DNA of 64,000 nucleotides from Apostichopus japonicus (lineage: Eukaryota; Echinodermata; Holothuroidea; Aspidochirotida; Stichopodidae). The position numbers and the translations under genes are program-made. Below are positions 37,028-50,224 of this stretch, piece after piece (positions within the stretch are counted from its first letter, which is position 1; the number at the start of each line of letters is the position of its first letter). Below the pieces are notes generated by a model that saw only the letters and a list, made by a program, of their open reading frames with translations, was not told the origin of the DNA and did not search any database. The DNA lies in assembly GCF_037975245.1 (NCBI RefSeq), contig NC_092581.1, positions 5,111,501 to 5,175,500 on the forward strand, in the 5' to 3' direction.

Positions 37028-38399
37028 GTTGACAAGTTTGTGGTACTAGCAAATTGCAGCATGCACTTTGCAATACTTATTGTTATACATTTCATAAAAC
37101 GCAGATTGCATCGACCAAGTAGAAAGTGTCATGGATACCTTCAAAAACATTTATAGGGCAGTTTTGATAGTTCCTGGGAAAGTGAAGAGGAAAATTGACG
37201 TCTCTAAATGAAATAAAACTGTTAATTGTGTACACGAAGTCTGTATCTATGGCATAAACAATGGGAGACATGCTGTTTTAAAGAAAACAAACGAGATATT
37301 GCACCAATTTCCATAGATACGTATTACATTCCACCAACTTTTCATTTTCACATAAATACGTACACTTGTTTTTCGTCTAGTCTTCTTTAGACTTAGAGGA
37401 TCCACCCCATCCAACCCCACCATATCCCCACCGGCTCTCACATCCCAACATACAACCCAAATAACATTTAAAGGTACTTAGCTTAAGAAATTCAAGAGAA
37501 TCTGCAGATGATTTGTGTGGTTTCATTCTTTTTCCTTGCAAGAACTTATAAACAGGAACACCGATTCGAAGTTAATCACTCTAGTCCGCTTAGCTGTCTG
37601 CTAACTTCAACCAATAGGTTGCTAAGCTTCAAAATAAACAACTGTGACCCTTTCCATGTATTGCAAAAATCTCGATTACTTTACAGAAACGCTGCTAGTT
37701 CATAAACGTATGATTTCTTGCAAATTATTTGTATTTATTAAGTTTCTAGTTCCAACGTTTCATATGCTCTTTCTTTTGTAATGTTTTTTTACATTGTGTC
37801 AATAGTTTATGTCGGCCCTATTTAACGATAGGCTACCACTACCAGTACACACAGTAACATACAGTAAGGCCTAGCCCAGTTCTAGAAAAACTGTTATATT
37901 ACTAGCCTCGTACTTGTCGTAGCATGTCTAACGTTAAACCTAGGCCACAAATACTTGTAAGTTGTAAGCAAGAAAACTACAGAACGTTTATGAATAATGT
38001 CCAACTTAGCACAAGGCCTATCATTTATTGACCTGGGAGTCACAGTCAGACATGAGTTTGAGGTACTCTAGGCCTAAAGTTAGTCTAGTATTTTTAAGGC
38101 CACAGGTTGTTGTATTTCACAAAGCATTGTGCAAACTGCAAAGTGCCTGCAAGGTTCCAAAATGTATTGCTATCACTGTTTAAACCATCAAGCTATAAAT
38201 AACAAGGTATAGTAAGTTAATTTTAAAGGCAATACATCATTAATGTTATGAGTAACATGTCAAGATGAACGGTGTTGCCATCTTCCTTCATGTTCCATCA
38301 AATAGCCTTACATTAAAATAATATCAGAAAGCATGCAATAAGGAATACATTTATTTCCATTCAGTTTATCTCAGTTAAAGAAGTCCAGTGAAGACAATA
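37028..38399. promoter_or_regulatory. Head-to-head intergenic region between UFL1 and the coiled-coil gene
   Basis: The start codons of UFL1 (-) and the coiled-coil gene (+) face each other across 1.37 kb. This space should hold both 5' UTRs and promoters, possibly a shared bidirectional one. I see no clear TATA box or CpG-rich core. Either 5' UTR may also contain a non-coding exon that I cannot place. Confidence 0.5.
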
Positions 38400-41300
38400 A
38401 TGGAAGACAATGCACAGCAATGGCAACCTTCATCCCAAGATTCTGCCAATACAATGAGAAAGAAATATTTACTTGCACCAGACATTGCAACTGACAGCAA
38501 ATCCACAACTGTCACTTTTGAGCCTGAGGTATGAAACTTATTTTCACCTATAAAGGACATGTATTTCCACTACATTTTAGCTACAGTAGTTTATATGGCT
38601 TTACAGGTTTATTGTTTGTTTGTTTACGTTTATTTTGATTTTCCACAGATAATAAATATATAAATGTGGAGGGAAGTCCTCTAAAAGGCCAACATAGGCT
38701 TAACAAAGTAAAGGACTCCCAAAGAACAGGTGGTTGTATTCCCAATACAACAGGTGGTTGTAATCTACAGATCTTTCACAGAACATTGGGAATATAATAT
38801 AACTTAAAATAAGACAATTAGATGCCTCAGATGAGAGAAATTTTTTGATGGTTGTCAGTAAATTGCAATTTCAACCTGATTTGACATTCTACTTTAGCAT
38901 ATACTACAACTAGGGCAATTCAGAATGAGATACTTTTGATGTATTGAAGGATACTTAATGAGCTGCTAAGTGCATTCCCTTCTTTCTTTCTATGATTTTA
39001 GGTCAGTTACCTCTTAACTTTTGCCTTTCATGGGTTGTTGTAGTGAAATGAAAATGAAATGGAAACAGTTTAAAGAAGTTAAAACCGATCATTTTTCATT
39101 TCTGTCTTTTGCAAAATGATTCACTTGTATTTTCAATTCTCTCCAAAATATAGAAGCATAATAAAATAGATACAAATTTAGAGAGGATGAAGAAGAAGAA
39201 GAAGACGAAGAAGAAACAAAGACTTTCAAAATCTGCCGGCTTAAACATTCATGATGGAAACAGAGAAGCGAAGAGGCAAGCGGAACTCGAAGAGGTTTGT
39301 TGAACCAAAGATTATATCTCAAAACTCTGTCATGAATAAAATAAAAGATGAAAGACCGAAGGACAGAATGTGTTTTTTTCAAAATCCTGTCATTTTTATG
39401 CGGAATGAGACGCTTACTTAAGATTCCTATTGTTTATGAGATGAATTGTAATTTTTGAAATTTGTACATGAATCAAAATAAATCATATAGTAGTATGATA
39501 ATCTCCCTTTCTTATAATACTGTTTTCTTCTATTTTCATGAATTTTTATTCCAACAGTGGCTCAGAACAAATGGCGGTGAGAATCCACATCATTCACTTA
39601 AGACATTAATGTTGGTAAGAATTTACCTTTGACTCTACGTAATTCTATTTTATTAATACTGAGATATGAACTGCAAACTCATATTTTGTGAAAATGTTAA
39701 GTTAATAATCAAATGTTCTGATAGAGTGTTACCAATTTTCCTGACCTAGAAAGAAAAATGTAATACATTTATCTGAATACTTTTGTAAAGGGCTATATTT
39801 TCAGAAAGTTTGTTTGTAATCCCTCTGACAAACTGAGCACGCCTTCAAGATTATCCAAACATTGTTTGTCATCTTTCTTGCTTGTGATTCCTTTTCTTAT
39901 TGCTTTTATTTATTTGTTTACATTTTACTCAGTTGTATCTTATTTATGTTTCTTCCTGAAGATGATTTTTCTTACTCTCCGTTCTTCAAGGAAGTTGCTT
40001 TTCACTCAACCATTGAACCAACTGTTCTTTGTTTATGATATAGAGAGTTATAGATTAGATATGTCAAAAGTATATAGTAGAAGGCAAATTTTGTTCATTC
40101 AATTAAAGGCATTGAAGACTCGCACCAAACCGTGTGCCGCCCTCTGAAAAAGTAAACTTTCCGTTTCTTGCAAGTGAAGTTTTCTTCTTGTTGCTACAAA
40201 ATGCAGACAGTAAAGTGATACCTTGTTATCTTTTTATCTGGACCTGAGATGTCCATCGCTGCCATGTACACCGTGTTGTGGGTATTGACATTGCTGCATG
40301 TATTGACTGTACACTAGTGTCTAATAATCGACAATAGCAAGCTGTGTGTGTGTATTTTCTGGGATCGATGGTGTTGCTAACACTTCTGTTACACCTCATT
40401 CGAAACTAGGTCAGATTACCGGCATCCGACGTTTCTTTGTTCGCGAGTCTTCACTCCCTTTAAATTACTGTTAATTACTGTTAAATTACTGTTAATATAA
40501 ACAATTCTTCCAATTTCTAGAGACATATGAGTTCGGTGGACTACCCGGACGATTCGAGAAGGTTGAGCAGTTTCCAGTACGAGGAGTACGTGGAAGGGCT
40601 GATGGAGAAGATAGAGAGGCAGAGGAAGGATATACAAAGACAGACCGAGGAACTGGTGAAACAGATTGAACTACAAAAGATTAGAGAGGTTAAGACCTTT
40701 TTTGTTGAGTTGAAATTTATAAAAGTTATGCTTTTTATACTGTTCACACTTCCACCTATGGGGAAGGTTGCATTGCTAGATCAGCTCCACAGCTGTGGAA
40801 CAGTCTCCCCTTATATCTGAAAACAATCCAGCATGTGTCAACTCTCCAGAAAGAACTCAAGACGTTCTTATTCATGAATGCGTATCCATTTGTTTGATAA
40901 CTGTTGTGTCCATTTTGGGTACTTTGCTCCTGCAGCGCTTCTGAGCAGTTTTTTTTTTAACTGGATAAAAGCGCTTTACAAATTCTTATATTATTATTAT
41001 TTATTATTTAGGGAGTGGGGATAAGGTTGATGGATGTAGGGTACACTTGTATGGTTGTGTACTACCATATTATATGTTTATGATGTTGTTGTTTTCTTTC
41101 TTATGTGCTACTTGAAGTTACTATGTTACCCTTTTTATTTTCTTATTTTCTAGAGGGAGGAAGCTCGTCATCTGAAGAAGAGAAAGCCGAGATCGTCTCT
41201 TCGACAAGATAACTCCTTTCTAGATACTCTGCCAAAAGCCAGAATGTACAGGGTAAGTAAAAAGTGTTCTACTTCATGTTCTGTGTAATAAAACTGATTG

Positions 41301-44300
41301 TATTACTGCCAGTGTAATCTTTGATTTTTATTCTGCTAATATCATTTGAAAATGTGTCCATATATACTCTGTTTTATGGGTGCCACCGTTAGACATTGAC
41401 CTACAGATGGGAATGTCTACCACCAGGGGGGTAGGAAGCTTCCAAAAAGTGGGGGGAGGGGGCACAACATCAGAGGGGCACTTTCTCATTCCACAACCAC
41501 CACTCGTTATTTCATAAACCGATACACACCGGCCATATCACTTAAATATATATGATGTGTTAGTGTGCTATCAATACTAGTATGGTGCATGTGACTCTAT
41601 CAACCTACATCTGTACTTCTGTCCATCCATTATTTAGAACTTTCCAAAAAAATTCCTCCTGCGTTTATTCCTTGAACAAAAGTCTTTAGAAACTTCGGTT
41701 AAATCCTTAGTATGTTCAGACTAAAAACAAATAATTAAAATAAAATATTAAAATAACAAAGACTTAAGATATCCAAAAGACATTTCTTCATCAAAGGGGT
41801 ACATTTTATTTGCCAGTAGGGCACATTTGCTTTTTTGGAAAAAGTGGGGGCACGTTCCCCCAGTGCCCCCCCGGCTCCTACCCCCTGTCTACCACTGAAG
41901 CTCCATCCTCTTGATGTTGTACAATGTGGCAGGGGTACAAATTTCTCAGATAACCTGGATGAGCTTTCACAAGGATTTAAATACTGTACAAGTTCATATA
42001 AATAATGCAACATAAACAACTGGCAAAATCTACTGCAATTTTACTACAACATTCAAAGCTTACTATATTTGTGTAGTATGTAGACTTTCTATATTTATTT
42101 TATTTGTGACTTTTAAAAAAAATTCTTTCTGTTTTAGATTTCTGCTCTTGAAAGAAAACTCTGGAATGAGGGCAAGTTGAAAACAATTGAAGATAGTGAG
42201 AAATTTTGGAATTGCATCACTAACCCTGAAAATGACTCTCTGTTGATTGATGCAGATGGCACGTTAGTTGATGCTGAATCTCAGGTGCCTGGTAAGGGTT
42301 CTTTAATGATGTTACTTCCCATTTCCATATTCATGCATATGACCCCCCCTCCCCCTTCCTCCCCTATTCAGAAAATTTATGCAGAATCTCAAGTAATAAT
42401 AATAAAAATAATATGTGCTATTTATAAAGCGCTTTCCAATAAAATCTCAAAGCGCTGTACAGAAAAGAAATACCCAAAAAATATCAAACGATACAAAAAA
42501 TTGCACCAGGTAACTAAAAATAGCAATACACAGAATATAAAGGAATAATTAAAACATAATGAGCAAACATTTACATTACATTACAAGTATAAAGTGTTCA
42601 TATTAAACATTTAAAAATATGTGTTTTCAAATCCTTTTTAAAATTATTAAGATTAGTTAAAGAATGGATATTTCCTGGAAGACTGTTCCAAACCATTGGG
42701 GCAGCTGCTGTGAAAGATATAACTGTTCGTTTGCTGCTGCAACATTACCCACCCCCACCCCCTCTCCTCCCACCTATTGATCCTCCAAGACAATTTTGAC
42801 AAACTGTTTTGAACTGGATTTTTTCTTGCTCAGTCCCATACACCTCTAAGGTGTCATCTCTTACTTACCAACAAGACTTGGAAGAGGAAGATGATGAAAG
42901 AGAGGCAGGGACGGCCTCCCTGGGATTAATAAGAGAGGACACGGAACCAGCTCTGAGAGCATCTTCTAGTGGTAAAGTCTCTACTTTAAGGCAGCGCAGT
43001 TCCAACACAGAAGAAAGAAGGGTAAGTGTACATGCAAGATCAAATGACGAAAATCGGAGAGAATGGAGGGTTGGGAAGGGTTGGGGTTGGGGTTGGGAGG
43101 GTGGGAGTTGGGAGGGTGGGGAGGGGAGGGGAGGGGGTAGGTGTGATCATTGTTATCTGATTGAATATGCTGATTCTCTTCTGATCACAATTTTTTTTTT
43201 TCTTTCTGCTGTTCTAGCTGAACAGTCATCGATGTTGGCCCAAAATATGCTCAAAAGTTCATAGTATTATGGTCACCGATGATTAAATTTCAATCATTGC
43301 ATGGCCATTCTAAATGTAGTTTTCCACAGTGACATGTTTAATTGTCTTTTTTAACATGACTGAATGGTTTGTGAAAAAGTAGAACATTCAGGAGTTGGGT
43401 TGCAAGACAAGACATCCAGCTCCTTTAAGAGAGGGTTTTTTTTTTGGTGGGGGAGGGGGGTCAGGAATTGCTGGTTTTAGTCAGCAATTTTACACAATGT
43501 ACCAGTATTGTCCAAAAAATGATTCCAACTGGTCAAAACTAAGACTCATTATGAATGTCCTTTACTCAATAATAACCAATGAGAGGCAATTAACGATTTC
43601 ACAGATTAACTGTGAACTTGTTTGTGATTTTGATGGATGGAATCCGCGTTATAATTTCTTAAAATTATTTACAAGTACTTCTTTTGTTTCTCCGCAGAAA
43701 ATGTCATTAGCAGCTGGAGGGCGTAGGAAACATCCAAAAGTGATAGAATTTGAGCAAAAGTTTAAACAGGTGAGAATTAATTATCTCCAGTCCTGCAGTT
43801 GGTTAATGTGGACTTGCATACTCGCTATTTAACAGGAGACTTGTGGTGAGCGTACAATAGTATGAGGAGGAGTACAAGCAGGGTTGACCTCAGTGTGAGA
43901 ACGAGTACTCAGCGTTAAACATGAGTATGAGTACTTTATCACTGATAAGTAAGTATCTATTCTAGATGTCCAAAATCACTTCAAATACGAGTACAAATCA
44001 ATATGGGTGAGTACAAGCAGAATTCACCTCAGTTTAATAATGAGTACAAGGCTCTAAGTGTGAGCAAGAGTACTTAATCTTCCACTAGTATCTGTACTAC
44101 GTGTCCAAATGTACTCCAAGTACGAGTAAACATCAATATAGGTGAGTACAAGTAAAGGTAACTACACTGGAATACAAGTTTTGAGTACAGATTCACTACA
44201 AGTATGTTTAACAGTATTAAGGTGAGATCATACATGATCAAATAAAATGTCATGTCTCACAGTACAAATATGCAAGGAGGCAGCTTTTCTTATATGGATT

Positions 44301-47300
44301 GGGGTAGGGAAGGTGGGCTTATCTGGGATGAGGTAGAAGAGGTGCGCTATCTGGAGTGGGGAAGGGGAGGTGGGCATATTTTGTATAAGGTTGGCTTATC
44401 TAGGATGAGGTGGGGGAGCTGGGCTTATCTGGGGTGAGGTTGGCTTATCTGGGGTGAGGTAGGGGAGCTGGTTTATCTGGGGTGAGGTGGGTGGTAGACT
44501 TATCTGGGGTGAGGTGGGCTTATCTGGGATGAGGTAGGGGAGGTGAGCTTATCTGGGGTGAGGTGGGGTTTTATCTGGGAGGGAGGTGAGCTTATCTGGG
44601 GTGATGTAGGGGTGATTGTCTTATCTGGGGTGGGGTAGGGAAGATGGCTTATGTAAGGGAGGTGGGCCTATCTGGGGGAGGTGGGCTTATCTGGGGTGCG
44701 GTGGGCTTATCATGGGTGAGGTGGGCTAAACCTTGATCTTCATCTCTGACATTTTTGTTATTACATAATTATTTAATATTGCAAATAAATTTCTGGTGAT
44801 CAAAGCCCAATATATTGCTGTTTTACTGAAAAGGGTATTAAACAACACAGATTCATAGGTTGAACATTGTCGAAGTTATGATAATTAAACTCCCAAGTTT
44901 ATGATATTACCAGGAACTCTTTTTTATAAAATTTTGGTCTAAGCTATTAAAGTCGGTTTTTGTTCCTGCCAACAGAGTTTAATGACAAGTATTTATGTGC
45001 TGTGTGGATACTAGTTCAACCTTCTTAAAGCTCATATTATCAATATTGGAAAAACTGATTCACAAATTGTTCTTACTTTCAGAATCATTGTAGTCTTCTT
45101 TTACACTTGCTTGAGCAAATGATGGAAATTCTATCAGGACACATGATCCGTTTAGAAGCTGAATTGTTTCACATGGCCATTCACTTGATCGTTCTGTGTT
45201 GCAGTTGCGAACTTTGGAATATAACATCCCACCTACATCACTTTTAAAAAGAGACTTGAACTTAATCTGTTTCTCAGGAATGCTTTTTTGACAGTGAACG
45301 TTACTCTCACTTTTCGATAGTAGCAAGTATGTAAATTCCTTGTTTTGATTAATTGATTGATTAATTGACTGTTTTCACCCTCTTTAGGTTGAGTTTCCCA
45401 AACTTTCTGCCTTTACACTTAATCTGGAGCCACCTAAAGAAGACCCAGAGGTGTCTAAATTACGAAATGATTTCAAACAGCGGGCTAACCTCCGACGTCG
45501 GGCCAGCAAACGGCTCAACAAAATGTACGAGATGTCGTTGACGCATTTAGCCGCGACTCAGAGGTGAGATCTTCTCGATTCGATGGGGGCACTGATGTAA
45601 TAAATTCCATCTATAGCGTGTTCAAGATATCTGGTTAGGAGGGATGGAAGTGAGAGATCTGCCGATAGCTATAATAACACCACATCACTCATTCATACAG
45701 TAACAGCTGGTCCCCATCCCAAGAACTATATCGGTAGCTAGACCACAGGTTAAGGTTTTAAGCTGGTTCCGCTCCTGAGAGTCAAACAAGTTATTTGAAG
45801 CAATGTTTTAATATGGCTTGAAGTTACTGGCAAGATCTTAAAATTTTACCAACAATAAGTGAAACTTGCTCAGTAGGGTGGTTGGTAGTGTTGAGCATTA
45901 ATGCTACCTTACCCCCACCACCTCCCCCTCCCTCAATCCTAAAAGCTTTAAGAAATGCTGTTAGTTAAAAGAGACATAAAGAATCCAAAACTAATGATGG
46001 TTAACATATAACTATAATCTCCTTCTCTCCCCCCTCCCCCCCAGAAATAAATTCTTCCATTCAAACACGACTACATATGCCATTAATACTATTTATTATT
46101 GTTAATACTACATTAATACTGCAGTATTTGTACTTTTGTATTTACATCACTCCTTTGGTCAGGATGCTGGATCAGAATGAAGAACTGTCATCCATTTTCA
46201 AGGATCCAAGTTTGTCTGATGTGGTCAGTATATATGATTTCATTTAATAGTTCTTTTTGTGTCTTTTTTCTTTGATAATCTCACCTACTTAAGTTAACTA
46301 TGAAATGTTAAATATTGCCAGTAATCCATTTCATGATATTTCAACTGTTCAACTGTGGTCAGTATATGCTTTCATTTAATTATTATTTTTTATTTAGTTT
46401 TTTTTTATGGTAAACCCAACTGCTTGATTTAATGACGAAATATTAAATATTGCCAGTTATCTGTTTCATGATATTTCAACTGTCCAACTGTGGTCAGTAT
46501 ATGCTTTCATTTTAATAATTCTTTTTTTCTCGGATTAACCCACCTGCTTGAGTTAATTATGAAATATTAAATATTGCCAGTTATCCGTTCCATGATATTT
46601 CAACTGTCCAACTGTGGTCAGTATATGCTTTCATTTTAATAATTCTTTTTTTTCTCGGATTAACCCACCTGCTTGAGTTAATTACAAAATATTAAAAATT
46701 GCCAGTAATCTGTTTCATGATATTTCAACAGTTCAATTGTGGTCAGTATATGCTTTCATTTAATTATTTAAAACAAATTTTTTTTAAATTTATTTTCTTA
46801 TGGTGAACCCAAATGCTTGAGTTAATTATGAAATATTAAATATTGCAGTAATCTGTTTCTTGATATTTCAATTGTTTAGGTCATATATGCTTTTGTATCA
46901 TGGTTCTCTTTGCTTGCTTCAAACAGATATATAGATTTGACAAAGAAAAACAACTCGCTATAGATGTGCAGGATATCGAACAGTCGTCACGACCATCGGA
47001 AAGCCATCGCTCGCTCACGCCAGTTACAAAAACAGACGATTCTTCAGAGATAGTTGATGAAAGAGCAAATGATACCAGCCAAGAGCAGTACGAGGAGGAG
47101 TCGAATCATCTCCAAGAAATTGGCAGAATTGGACCGTTTCCTCTGACCTTGGATGCTGTCATAGAAAAGAATAACGTCATGGTAAGTTTGGGACGACCTT
47201 TTCTAAATTTTTTTGAAGCCCAACATTTGTTTCATTCTGTTGCCAACTATAATGTGGACATGTTGGGAATCATCGATCGTGAGATGTTTGCTCTAACAAT

Positions 47301-49816
47301 TTGTACAATCATACTGACACAAAGAGATGTTACGGTATATATGCTCTCTGGTCACACGGTGATACGATAACTTGTAATTGAGTTGAGAGCGAAACTCTTA
47401 AAGGCACTGAAGACTCGCCCCAAACCACGGGCCGCACTCTGAAAAAAAGTTAACATTCCTTTACTTGCAAGTGAAGTTTTCTTCTTGTCGCTACAAAATG
47501 CAGACAGTAATGAAACGTGATACTTTGTTATCTTTTATCTGGACCTGAGATCAGCCGATGTCCATCGCTGCTATGTACACTGTGTTGTGGGTATTGACCG
47601 TAGCTGTATGTATTGACTGTACACTAGTGTCTAATTACCGACCGTAGCAAGCTGTGTGTGTATTTTCTGGGATCGATGGTGGTGTCTAACACTTCTTTTA
47701 CACCTCATTCGAAACTAGGTCAGATTACCGGCATCAGACGTTTCCTTGTGCGCGAGTCTTCACTCCTTTTAAATTGTTAGATTAATTAGGCTTTTTAAGT
47801 GAGAAAACCTGGACACTAGGTTTTTTTTACTAACATCTATTAAATTACCAAGGAATAATTTAATATTCAAATTTTGCGTGGCAGTGTTGAAGGCTCTAAT
47901 TCTGTCTCATGTAAACTACTATGGTTGCTGTGTTAAAACACTGCTTCATGTCTTTGCGATTCCGGTTTTGGGGAGCATTTTGTGATTCGATACAGGATTA
48001 ATTATTCCCTGAGTTATGATTCATTCTTGGCATTTATATTTTAATACTGCTGCTTGTTTATGAATTCAGAGCTCTAAAACTGTAAAACTGTTAAATAAAG
48101 CTTTGCAACTAAAAACAAGGACAGTGTTTCATCAGCATATATGAAATTATGATCCAATCCACGTAGAAGTGAGTAATTAATGTAATTAATAAAATAAAGG
48201 AAAGGACTGGTCATGTACCGCTGAACCGGAATTCTGGTTGAGTCCTCTAAACACCTTGTTATATCTTTTTCACTGTCTACAAGGGACAGACTTTACCTTT
48301 GACCCTCAGGTGATGTGATTTGCTAAATGTGTAAAAAAGTCTACTCACAGTACAATGAACCTAATTATTATGATTACAGATGGGATTAATTAGCAATTGT
48401 CCACCTCAAGGTTTTTGTGGTACAATTACAATAGTTAATAATACAACAACAAATATGGAAAAGACTGACTACACAAGGCTGAGCTTACAAACTGGAAATG
48501 TTTTTACATTATGTAAACTGAAGTAGTCTCTGGCACAGAAAATGTTGAAGGTCTGCTGTATAGACCCCAACTATAGCACGCTATCATGGAAACGTTTCTT
48601 GAGATTACGTAATCGACCTGCCCTGGTCGTAAAATGACCTCTTCGTACCAATTAGTCTGCAACTCCTGCCACATATTTGTTCTTGTATGAGCCTGGGTAT
48701 TTGTGTGAACTCTGTATGATTAACTAAACTGTAGATATGAACATATTTCCACACAGTTTTTACACAAAGAGGCTAATGGTGTTAAGAAACCATGCAGGCT
48801 AATTGTACAGCCAGAGGTCCATTGACGAACGTGGCAGGTCGATCACGTAATCACAAAACTTTCCTAGCTACATCGTGGTATAATTGGAGCAAAGATAGCA
48901 GATCTTTAAGCTGGAAAATATAGCAATGACAAAAAACATGAAAACATAACTTAAGAATGCAAGGAAGAGAACAAAAACCCCTTCATCTACACCCCCCTCC
49001 CCCCTCCCCCTCCCCCCAACTTTGGGCTTGTAATAAAAAAAGTACCATACTTTAAATTTACTGACAAAAAAAACACGGAAAAACAAAAGAAGATGGTAAC
49101 CCTGAAAGACAGCCCCAAACCTCAAAGAGAACTCCAACACCTAAATAACGACCTTAATTAATTAGAGAGCCCAACAAAAACCCTTTGAAAACTCCAAGAC
49201 AACCCCAACTCTCAAGGGTAACCCCAACCCCCAAATTATGACCTTGATTGATTAGTGAGCCGAAGACAACCCTAAGAAGACTCAGACCCCCTTCCCCTCC
49301 TCTGCCCCCTCCCCCAGATGCCCCAGATCTCATTCCTGAAGATTCACTATGGTTTACATATGAAAATTATATATATTATTTTTATATAGAATATGAAATT
49401 GATTGAAAAATAGAGCCAAAAATAGTTTCACAAGGAAATAAATGCAATATGCATTTAACAGCAAAAAGAAGATTCACTATGGTTGACATACAAAATTTAT
49501 AGATAATATTTTTATATAATATGAAATTTATTGAAAAATAGAGCCAAAAATAGTTTCACAAGGAAGTAAATGCAATATGCATTTAACAGCAAAATGACCA
49601 TGAAATTAAGGCAAACCAATATGGATAGGTTAGAGGAAACCACAGGTTATGTAGCTTTGATATGTGATCTTGTCATATATATATATATATCCTTGTACAA
49701 ATAGTCATGCACTCATATTTCCATTATTATAACAATTACATCTCTTACAGGAAGCTAATCGGTCGGGTGTCTTCTGGTACAATTACGGGAAATTTCTGCC
49801 GTCCATAGCAACTTGA
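38400..49816 (+). CDS. Unrecognised 511-residue coiled-coil protein, complete in 12 exons
   Basis: Exons: 38400-38528, 39184-39294, 39558-39614, 40521-40688, 41154-41252, 42138-42291, 42834-43021, 43698-43769, 45388-45563, 46163-46223, 46927-47181, 49751-49816 (stop TGA). All junctions are GT/AG and in phase, so the model is well supported although I cannot name the family. Residues 44-80 contain a Lys-rich run (KKKKKTKKK). Residues 100-165 form a charged helix, likely a coiled coil (EKIERQRKDIQRQTEELVKQ), ending in basic HLKKRKPRSS. The sequence around 230-330 is acidic and Ser-rich; 327-405 is a second basic helical part (RANLRRRASKRLNKMYEMS). There is no signal peptide or membrane segment, so it is probably cytosolic, cytoskeletal or nuclear. 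The first ATG was chosen because the frame then fits exon 2. An additional upstream exon is possible. Confidence 0.82.
40107..40459. mobile_element. TTAA-flanked non-autonomous DNA transposon, copy 2
   Basis: A 353-bp member of the same family as 16219-16581, flanked by TTAA (40103-40106 and 40460-40463). The ends are AGGCATTGAAGACTCGC and GCGAGTCTTCACTCCCT. It ends only 61 bases before exon 4 of the coiled-coil gene. Confidence 0.88.
40739..41010 (+). mobile_element. CR1/L2-type LINE fragment, 3' end (coiled-coil gene intron 4)
   Basis: The + frame reads TVHTSTYGEGCIARSAPQLW, then NSLPLYLKTIQHVSTLQKEL and KTFLFMNAY before a stop at 40895. The 3' tail has GCGCTTTACAAATTC and then a (TTAT)n run. 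This is the standard CR1/L2 reverse-transcriptase C-terminus. It is 5'-truncated, with an intact frame over what remains. Confidence 0.88.
41424..41887. mobile_element. hAT-like non-autonomous transposon
   Basis: A 464-bp element flanked by the perfect duplication TCTACCAC (41416-41423 and 41888-41895). It starts CAGGGGGGTAGGAAGC and ends GGCTCCTACCCCCTG. Subterminal GTGGGGG/CCCCCAC blocks are also inverted. Intron 5 of the coiled-coil gene; no transposase. Confidence 0.87.
42394..42730 (-). mobile_element. CR1/L2-type LINE fragment, 3' end (coiled-coil gene intron 6)
   Basis: The - strand from 42725 reads VISFTAAAPMVWNSLPGNIH, then LTNLNNFKKDLKTHIFKCLI and stop. The 3' tail has CAGCGCTTTGAGATTTTATT and ends in (ATT)n-like sequence. 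This is a CR1/L2 reverse-transcriptase C-terminus, 5'-truncated. Confidence 0.88.
43855..44200. repeat. GAGTAC-rich degenerate repeat, two to three units of about 125 bp
   Basis: Units each contain GAGTACAAG, a CACCTCAGT-like block, GTCCAAA and TACGAGTA motifs. A related stretch with the same motif order lies at about 23950-24110 in UFL1. Family unknown. Confidence 0.65.
44258..44735 (+). repeat. Degenerate minisatellite with a GGCTTATCTGGGGTGAGGT core
   Basis: About 20 units of 19-35 bases built on the core GGCTTATCTGGGGTGAGGT, in intron 8 of the coiled-coil gene. Strongly purine- and GT-skewed on the + strand. Confidence 0.88.
46219..46880 (+). repeat. Tandem repeat of 123-136 bp starting at the exon 10 donor
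   Basis: GTGGTCAGTATAT recurs at 46221 (the exon 10 end and donor), 46354, 46490, 46613 and 46739, with a decayed last unit near 46870. Each unit continues TTTCATTTAAT, CTGCTTGAGTTAAT, AAATATTAAATATTGCCAGT and CATGATATTTCAACTGT. The unit therefore carries the last bases of the exon plus its splice donor. Confidence 0.9.
47402..47768. mobile_element. TTAA-flanked non-autonomous DNA transposon, copy 3
   Basis: A 367-bp member of the family at 16219-16581, flanked by TTAA (47398-47401 and 47769-47772). It starts AGGCACTGAAGACTCG and ends GCGAGTCTTCACTCCTT. Intron 11 of the coiled-coil gene. Confidence 0.88.
49338..49594. repeat. Direct tandem duplication, two units of about 130 bp
   Basis: Units start at 49338 and 49468 with GAAGATTCACTATGGTT and both end GCAATATGCATTTAACAGCA. 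Last intron of the coiled-coil gene. Confidence 0.9.
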
Positions 49817-50224
49817 AGATTAAGAGATTTAAAAGTGCTGAATCCTTCAAATATTGGAGTGAAAGGAACGAGTTTGCCATGACGTTGTGGTAATGACACC
49901 GTGTCGCTATACACATGGAGATTTTTACCTGTGATGCAGCTGACACTAACTAAATCAAGCACAGTTCTGAATTGAATGAAGAGCTTTTACACACCATGCA
50001 TTGGTCTGCATGTGTCTGCGCAGCCCCCAGGTACAGTGGTGGAAGATATCTGTGTAGGGCCTTTAATGGGTGATACGTTTGCGATACAGTTCCACAAAAG
50101 TTGACTGTTGTTTCATGTTAATGATTGTGGGGAAACAGCATTTGTACTTCCTTCTCGAAAACTCATATAAAGTATTTCTGTGATATACATTGGTCTTGTG
50201 TTGCTGTTGGGAAGAATTAAATGA

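Noticed and set aside
42177-42548. 123-codon open frame on the + strand
   Set aside because: Only 42138-42291 is an exon; the rest runs through intron into an antisense LINE fragment.
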